Assembly: GCA_038212015.1 (NCBI GenBank)
Contig: JBBQUY010000102.1
Span: forward strand, 1 to 9,067
Reading direction: 5' to 3'
Origin: JAGQUL01 sp038212015
GTDB lineage: Bacteria > Actinomycetota > Thermoleophilia > Gaiellales > SKUG01
Length of the DNA: 9,067 nt
In this document: in pieces, positions 1 through 3,762 of the stretch
Position numbering within the stretch: position 1 is the first letter of the stretch
How the letters are laid out: the number at the start of each line of letters is the position of its first letter
The notes under the pieces: generated by a model
Told to the model about the DNA's origin: nothing
Database searches by the model: none
Seen by the model: the letters and a program-made list of their open reading frames with translations, nothing else
Program-made: the position numbers and the translations under genes

Positions 1-6
1 ACGGAC

Positions 7-1692
7 ATGGCTACAACGGGCACGACTACCGGCGCTGCGGTGCCACCGGCACCGACGAACACGGGACTTCCTCCCGCGCTTCCGGCGGGCTTCGACACGC
101 CGGCCACGACGACCGGCGGCGGTACGACGCCTGCGACCACGACGCCTCCGGCGACCGCAGCGACGTCGACCACCTTCACGCCAGCGACCAACACCGTCGG
201 CGGCGGCTACACGCAGATTCCTGCGCCTCCCGGCTCGTGCTCGACGCCTCCGCCCACGCCCCTGCAGGGTGGCGGAGCTCCCGCGAAGGATCCTGCGCAG
301 GTCGCTGGTGCCACCGGTGCCGGAGCGCCCGGAAAGGATCCGGTCCAGGGTGGCGGCGCGAACGCCGGTACGCTCGGCCCGATCCTGTCGCAGCTGTCCG
401 GCATCCTCGGCCAGCTCACCTCCGCCGTCGGCGGCGTGAGCGGCAGCGGCGCGCCTGCCAAGACTCCCGTCCAGGGTGGCGGCGCAACGCCTGCAACCGG
501 TGTTGCCGGTGCTGCCGGTGGCGGCGCGACGCCCGCCCCGAGCACGGTGGCTGGTGCCAACGGTGCCGCCGGTGCGAACGCGGCACAGGGTGCGGCGCAG
601 GTCCAGGGCGGCGGCTCGACCCCGCAGGACATGTCCGCGATCGTCGCGGCGCTCAACGGTCTCGTCGAGGTCCTGCAGAACCTCGTGAAGGCGCTCGGTG
701 GCGTCATCGCTGGCGGTCCCACGCAGGCGCCGCCCGGCAAGGACGCGCCGTCGAAGGGCGACGTCAAGGGTGACAGTGGTCCCGGCCAGACGCCGACGCA
801 GTCACCGATCCAGGCTCCGCCGAAGGGCGAGGTCAAGGGTGACAACGGCCCCGGTCAGAAGCCGCCGGTCACGCCGCCCGCTCCGCCCGCGAAGCCGCCG
901 GTTGCGCCTCCGCCGCCGATCATGCCGCCGCCGCCCATCACGCCGCCGACGCAGGTCGCTGGCGATCAGGGCCCGGGCCAGACGCCCACCCAGGCACCGC
1001 CGAAGGCACCTGAGCCGCCCAAGGTCGCGGGTCAGAACGGTGGACCCGTGCAGCAGACTCCGGTCCAGACGCCCGTCCAGACGCCCCCGGCGAAGGTCGA
1101 CGGCGCCAACGGCGGTCCGGTGCAGCAGACGCCGGTCCAGGCCCCGCCGAAGCCGGTCGTGGTCAAGGGCAACGTCGTGCTCGACAACGACGACGAGCGC
1201 TGGAGCGCGAAGCTCGTCGCCAAGGGTGGCAAGGCCGAGAACAGTGTCGAGCTGTGGGGCGATCCGCACGTCGTCGTCACCGTCGACGGCAAGGCCGAGA
1301 AGTTCGACATCGGCTACGGCGCCGGCAAGGTCAAGCTGTTCGACGGCACCGTCATCAGCTGGGATACGTATGCCAAGGGCGCGAAGCTCGAAGGTCAGCG
1401 ACCCGGCGCGAACGACGACGTCTCGTACATCCTTCGCAACTTCAAGGTGAACTCTGCCGGCACCGAATTCGATCGTGCGGTCACGACCCGCGATCGCAAC
1501 GGTGACAAGGGCGACCAGATGGGCCTGACCACGGCCCTGACGGACGCGCACCTCAAGGAGTTCGCGATCGCGCTGCGAACGATGCAGGGGCCGATGAGCG
1601 ATCCGCTCAAGAACGGCACGTGGGTCAGCCCCGCGTACCAGAAGCCGGCAGCACATATCAACAACGGTGGCGGTGTCGTCCAGCAGTCCTAG
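7..1692 (+). CDS. Low-complexity repeat protein with C-terminal DUF1521-like (metal-ion-inducible autocleavage, GDPHV) domain
   Basis: The product is 561 residues. Residues 1-80 are Thr/Ala/Pro-rich. Residues 86-204 carry four VQGGG-type motifs, and two hydrophobic, probably amphipathic helices lie at about 121-140 and 208-236. Residues 250-380 are Pro/Gln/Gly repeats with a proline tract (286-315). A globular domain follows from about 385 and contains WGDPHV at 417-422, DGK at 427-429 and a DxNxD acidic loop at 496-503. GDPH followed by a DGK/FD segment matches DUF1521, whose member NopE1 of Bradyrhizobium cleaves itself between Asp and Pro in GDPHVD when calcium is present; VWD domains of mucins share GDPH. 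The predicted cut is D419/P420, leaving a 142-residue C-terminal fragment. There is a single Cys (78) and no signal peptide or transmembrane segment. The ATG at 7 is the first in frame, but the two codons before it are open, so the true start may lie outside the window. Family assignment is fairly sure; role and secretion are unknown. Confidence 0.8.
   Translation: MATTGTTTGAAVPPAPTNTGLPPALPAGFDTPATTTGGGTTPATTTPPATAATSTTFTPATNTVGGGYTQIPAPPGSCSTPPPTPLQGGGAPAKDPAQVAGATGAGAPGKDPVQGGGANAGTLGPILSQLSGILGQLTSAVGGVSGSGAPAKTPVQGGGATPATGVAGAAGGGATPAPSTVAGANGAAGANAAQGAAQVQGGGSTPQDMSAIVAALNGLVEVLQNLVKALGGVIAGGPTQAPPGKDAPSKGDVKGDSGPGQTPTQSPIQAPPKGEVKGDNGPGQKPPVTPPAPPAKPPVAPPPPIMPPPPITPPTQVAGDQGPGQTPTQAPPKAPEPPKVAGQNGGPVQQTPVQTPVQTPPAKVDGANGGPVQQTPVQAPPKPVVVKGNVVLDNDDERWSAKLVAKGGKAENSVELWGDPHVVVTVDGKAEKFDIGYGAGKVKLFDGTVISWDTYAKGAKLEGQRPGANDDVSYILRNFKVNSAGTEFDRAVTTRDRNGDKGDQMGLTTALTDAHLKEFAIALRTMQGPMSDPLKNGTWVSPAYQKPAAHINNGGGVVQQS
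262..618 (+). repeat. Coding repeats: four (V/L)QGGG(A/S) motifs, three preceded or flanked by AP(A/G)K(D/T)P
   Basis: Within the first protein, (V/L)QGGG(A/S) occurs at residues 86-91, 113-118, 155-160 and 199-204. The octamer AP(A/G)K(D/T)P(A/V)Q occurs at 91-98, 107-114 and 149-156. Spacing is irregular (27, 42 and 44 residues) and the codons have diverged, so these are old modular repeats rather than fresh tandem copies. Two of the four motifs (the second and the fourth) are followed within a few residues by a hydrophobic helix. Confidence 0.75.
763..1146 (+). repeat. Coding repeats: GD-x-GPGQ and NGGPVQQTPVQ units around a polyproline tract
   Basis: GD(S/N/Q)GPGQ appears three times, at residues 255-261, 278-284 and 319-325, usually preceded by V(K/A) and followed by a Gln/Pro stretch with APPK. 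Two longer 15-residue copies of V(A/D)G-x-NGGPVQQTPVQ follow at 340-354 and 364-378 (nucleotides 1024-1068 and 1096-1140), 72 bp apart and highly similar at DNA level. The proline tract at residues 286-315 separates the two kinds. Together they look like an extended, flexible spacer between the N-terminal part and the GDPH domain. Confidence 0.75.
1258..1272 (+). other. Predicted autocleavage site GDPHV (codons 418-422)
   Basis: The codons ggc-gat-ccg-cac-gtc encode GDPHV, preceded by Trp417. In NopE1-type DUF1521 proteins cleavage falls between the Asp and the Pro of this motif and depends on a divalent metal, chiefly calcium. Here the sixth position is Val, where the NopE1 motif has Asp (GDPHVD). 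The motif itself is seen directly; activity is inferred. Confidence 0.6.
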
Positions 1693-1717
1693 GACATCAC
1701 GACACAACGAATTCCGG

Positions 1718-1741
1718 CCGGACCTGCAGCTGCGGGTCCGG
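1718..1741 (+). terminator. Probable transcription terminator hairpin of the GDPH-domain gene
   Basis: Arms 1718-1727 and 1732-1741 pair over 10 bp (nine Watson-Crick pairs and one G-U) around the tetraloop AGCT, starting 25 bp after the stop codon at 1692. The stem is almost all G/C. No T tract follows, so it would be an actinobacterial-type hairpin terminator without a U tail, or only an mRNA 3'-end stabiliser. Confidence 0.55.
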
Positions 1742-1752
1742 TTCCGGAACCG
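1739..1752. repeat. Perfect 14-bp palindrome
   Basis: CGGTTCCGGAACCG is identical to its reverse complement. Its first three bases overlap the 3' arm of the 1718-1741 hairpin, so the two could not form at once in RNA. It could be a dimer-binding operator or an accident of GC-rich sequence; nothing else here supports an operator. Confidence 0.4.
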
Positions 1753-1816
1753 ACATGGCACCTCATGCCCGGCGTTTCGGGGGGATCACCGGGAAGTACG
1801 TGAGGTCTTGCCATCA

Positions 1817-1855
1817 GAGAGGCGGAGTGCACCTGGGGAGGGCGCTCCGCCTTTC
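1817..1855 (+). terminator. Strong 14-bp hairpin followed by a pyrimidine run; terminator-like
   Basis: Arms 1817-1830 and 1842-1855 pair over 14 positions, with G-U wobbles at 1819/1853 and 1828/1844, around an 11-nt loop. The core AGGCGGAG / CTCCGCCT is perfect. The strand continues with the pyrimidine-rich GCTCTTCTTCCC (1856-1867), making it the most terminator-like structure in the gap. It could be a second terminator of the upstream gene or the end of a small RNA lying between the two genes. Confidence 0.55.
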
Positions 1856-1865
1856 GCTCTTCTTC

Positions 1866-1912
1866 CCGAGCGTGCTGAGCGTCGACCAATACCCGACGCT
1901 GCGCACGCTCGG
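1866..1912. repeat. Long interrupted inverted repeat (9+7 bp arms)
   Basis: CCGAGCGTG (1866-1874) pairs with CACGCTCGG (1904-1912), and the inner AGCGTCG (1878-1884) pairs with CGACGCT (1894-1900). Between the two stems, one further C-G pair and a small internal mismatch leave a 9-nt loop, ACCAATACC. There is no T tract on either side. It lies about 100 bp before the trxB start, upstream of the putative promoter, so it is unlikely to be in the trxB mRNA. Roles as an operator or as part of a structured RNA are both open. Confidence 0.5.
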
Positions 1913-2005
1913 TGCCGCTCGGACGCCCGAGTGCGCGAAACGCGGACCTCACCCCGACACTCTGCACACTCGCCGCAGACGTCCCCGGTCTTCTGCACCG
2001 CGCGC

Positions 2006-2011
2006 TAGACT
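2006..2011 (+). promoter_or_regulatory. Putative -10 box of a leaderless trxB promoter
   Basis: TAGACT fits the actinobacterial TANNNT -10 consensus. Its last base is 6 nt before the trxB ATG, so transcription would begin at or next to the A of the start codon. There is no Shine-Dalgarno sequence before trxB, which agrees with a leaderless message. No convincing -35 hexamer is seen around 1982-1990. Confidence 0.5.
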
Positions 2012-2017
2012 TCCGGC

Positions 2018-3043
2018 ATGACTACCGAGCAGAGCGCGGCCCCCGAGCACCATCGACTGATCATCATCGGCAGCGGCCCCGCGGGCCTGACTGCCGCGAT
2101 CTACGCCGCGCGAGCCGAGCTGGCACCGCTGTGCATCGAGGGCCTCGAGGCGGGTGGACAGCTCATGCAGACCACCGAGATCGAGAACTACCCGGGCTTC
2201 CCGCAGGGCCTGATGGGTCCCGAGCTCATGATCAACTTCCGCGACCAGGCGGAACGCTTCGGGACGAAGTTCGTGACCGACGACGTCGACCACGTCGACC
2301 TGTGCGCGACGCCGAAGGTCGTGAAGGTCGGATCGAAGACATACACGGCTGACGCGGTGATCGTGTCCACCGGCGCGACCGCGCGCATGATCGGCCTCGA
2401 CAGCGAGCAGCGACTGCTCGGCCACGGGGTCTCGACCTGCGCGACGTGCGACGGCTACTTCTTCCGCGACAAGGAACTCGTCGTCGTCGGCGGCGGTGAC
2501 AGCGCGATGGAAGAAGCGACGTTCCTCACGAAGTTCGCGAGCAAGGTCACGATCGTCCATCGCCGCGACGAGTACCGCGCATCCAAGATCATGCTCGACC
2601 GCGCTCGCGCGAACGAGAAGGTCGAGTTCATCGAGTGGGCCACGGTCACCGAGGTGCTCGATGACGGCACGGGCGCGGTGACGGGGGTCACGCTGACCGA
2701 CACGCGTGACGGGTCGGAGCGCCGGCTCGACTGTCAGGGCGTGTTCGTCGCGATCGGCCACGATCCGAACACGAACCTGTTCACGGGGCAGCTGCACAAG
2801 GACGAGAACGGCTACCTCATCACCAGGTCGCCGTCCACGCGCACGAACGTCGACGGCGTGTTCGCCTGCGGCGACGTGCAGGACCACGAATATCGACAGG
2901 CGATCACCGCGGCCGGTTCCGGTTGCGCCGCGGCGCTGGACGCGGAGCGATGGCTCGCGGCACGCGGCGACCTGCCCGACGACTCGATCGACGCCAACCG
3001 CGACGAGGCCAACCACCCCACGACGACCCCCGTCGGCGCCTGA
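2018..3043 (+). CDS. trxB: Thioredoxin-disulfide reductase (NADPH, FAD flavoprotein)
   Basis: The 341-residue product matches the low-molecular-weight bacterial TrxB type (usually about 310-335 residues), with a hydrophilic C-terminal tail of about 20 residues. In order: the FAD-binding GSGPAGLTAA at 18-27; GGQLMQTTEIENYPGFP at 46-62, typical of the family; the redox-active CATCDG at 141-146 (C141, C144); the NADPH-binding GGGDSAMEEA at 158-167 with HRRDEYRAS at 181-189 for the phosphate; and the second FAD motif ACGDVQD at 283-289. It passes electrons from NADPH through FAD to oxidised thioredoxin in the cytoplasm. No thioredoxin gene is in the window. The ATG at 2018 is fixed by the TAGACT box 6 nt upstream and by the family N-terminus. 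nth starts 22 nt after its stop, suggesting one transcript. Confidence 0.96.
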   Translation: MTTEQSAAPEHHRLIIIGSGPAGLTAAIYAARAELAPLCIEGLEAGGQLMQTTEIENYPGFPQGLMGPELMINFRDQAERFGTKFVTDDVDHVDLCATPKVVKVGSKTYTADAVIVSTGATARMIGLDSEQRLLGHGVSTCATCDGYFFRDKELVVVGGGDSAMEEATFLTKFASKVTIVHRRDEYRASKIMLDRARANEKVEFIEWATVTEVLDDGTGAVTGVTLTDTRDGSERRLDCQGVFVAIGHDPNTNLFTGQLHKDENGYLITRSPSTRTNVDGVFACGDVQDHEYRQAITAAGSGCAAALDAERWLAARGDLPDDSIDANRDEANHPTTTPVGA

Positions 3044-3065
3044 CACGTCGTCGAACTGACGTCTC

Positions 3066-3758
3066 GTGAGCGCCCAGGAGAAGCTGCCGCCGGTCGGTGG
3101 TGAACGCGTGGGCGCGCGACGCGAGCGCGCTGCAAGGCTCATGCAGGCGCTGCATGACGCGTATCCCGACACGCGCGTGGCTTTGCACCATGACAGCGCC
3201 TTCCAGCTGCTCATCGCGGTGATCCTGTCGGCGCAGTGCACCGACGAGCGCGTCAACCAGGTGACCCCCGCCCTGTTCGAGGCGTACCCCACCGCGGAGG
3301 CGATGGCCGCCGCACCGCTCGACGATCTCGAGCGGCTCGTGCAGCCGACCGGATTCTTCCGCCAGAAGGCGAAGAACATCCAGGCCGGCGCGCTGCGCAT
3401 CGCGGAGGTCTACGACGGTGAGGTGCCCGACACGATCGAGGAGCTGACCACGATCCCCGGCGCGGCGCGCAAGACCGCGAACGTCGTCATCAGCAACTGC
3501 TTCCCCGACAACGCCGCCGGCATCGCGGTCGACACGCACGTGCAGCGCATCGCGCGACGGATGGGACTGACACGATCATGGGAGCCACCCAAGGTCGAGC
3601 AGGACCTGGTCAAGCTCATCGACCGATCCGAGTGGAACCACGTCACCCACATGATGATCGACCACGGACGCGCCGTCTGCAAAGCGCCGAAACCCCGGTG
3701 CGACGAGTGCCCGCTCGCGATCGCGCGCGACTGCCCGTCGTACGGACGCTGGGGCTGA
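3066..3758 (+). CDS. nth: Endonuclease III (Nth), bifunctional DNA glycosylase/AP lyase with 4Fe-4S cluster
   Basis: The product is 230 residues with a GTG start. The family core begins near residue 20 (compare E. coli Nth of 211 residues), so the first ~18 residues are an extension. The signature LLIAVILSAQCTDERVN is at 48-64, the helix-hairpin-helix IPGAARKTANVV at 130-141 with the expected catalytic Lys136, and VDTHVQRIARRMGL at 155-168 with catalytic Asp156. The iron-sulfur ligands are C205, C212, C215 and C223. Nth excises oxidised pyrimidines and nicks the resulting abasic site in base excision repair. Two variations stand out: the hairpin reads GAA where E. coli has GVG, and the last cysteine spacing is X7 rather than X5. 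No Shine-Dalgarno is evident before the GTG, so a slightly later start cannot be ruled out. It lies 22 nt behind trxB and converges on the addA-type gene. Confidence 0.95.
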   Translation: MSAQEKLPPVGGERVGARRERAARLMQALHDAYPDTRVALHHDSAFQLLIAVILSAQCTDERVNQVTPALFEAYPTAEAMAAAPLDDLERLVQPTGFFRQKAKNIQAGALRIAEVYDGEVPDTIEELTTIPGAARKTANVVISNCFPDNAAGIAVDTHVQRIARRMGLTRSWEPPKVEQDLVKLIDRSEWNHVTHMMIDHGRAVCKAPKPRCDECPLAIARDCPSYGRWG

Positions 3759-3762
3759 GCTG

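Larger units (their letters stand above)
1755..1912 (+). ncRNA. Candidate structured RNA in the intergenic gap (speculative)
   Basis: Three stems follow one another. The first pairs ATGGCACCTCA (1755-1765) with TGAGG (1801-1805) and TGCCAT (1809-1814) across a 3-nt bulge, and encloses CCCGG/CCGGG (1768-1772 / 1789-1793). The second is the 1817-1855 hairpin and the third the 1866-1912 repeat. I recognise no known riboswitch or sRNA consensus, and I see no clear promoter for it. GC-rich DNA folds easily, so this is only a candidate. Apart from these structures and the trxB promoter, the 1693-2017 gap shows no credible gene. Confidence 0.2.

Noticed and set aside
262..1146. CRISPR-like or tandem DNA repeat array
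   Set aside because: The repeats are in frame, irregularly spaced and diverged at silent sites, so they are protein repeats.
802..1761. 319-codon Arg-rich reverse frame under the repeat protein
   Set aside because: It is the reverse reading of the Pro/Gln/Gly repeats. The Arg/Leu-rich product is an artefact of repetitive GC-rich sequence.
1754..1912. Known riboswitch classes (TPP, cobalamin, SAM, FMN, fluoride, ZTP, ydaO) as explanation for the intergenic structures
   Set aside because: I compared remembered consensus cores and found none. The likely trxB start site also lies downstream of the structures.
1620..2021. Two short + frames (1620-2021 and 1667-2008) crossing the intergenic gap
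   Set aside because: Both start inside the GDPH-domain gene and run through the hairpins. They have no ribosome site and a random basic composition.
1949..3400. 483-codon reverse open frame covering trxB and the start of nth
   Set aside because: It is the antisense shadow of two well-supported genes, Arg/Ala/Val-rich without motifs.
3716..3730. Palindromes CGCGATCGCG and TCGCGCGCGA near the end of nth
   Set aside because: They lie within codons of the nth iron-sulfur region, have no T tract, and such CG palindromes are expected by chance at this GC content.
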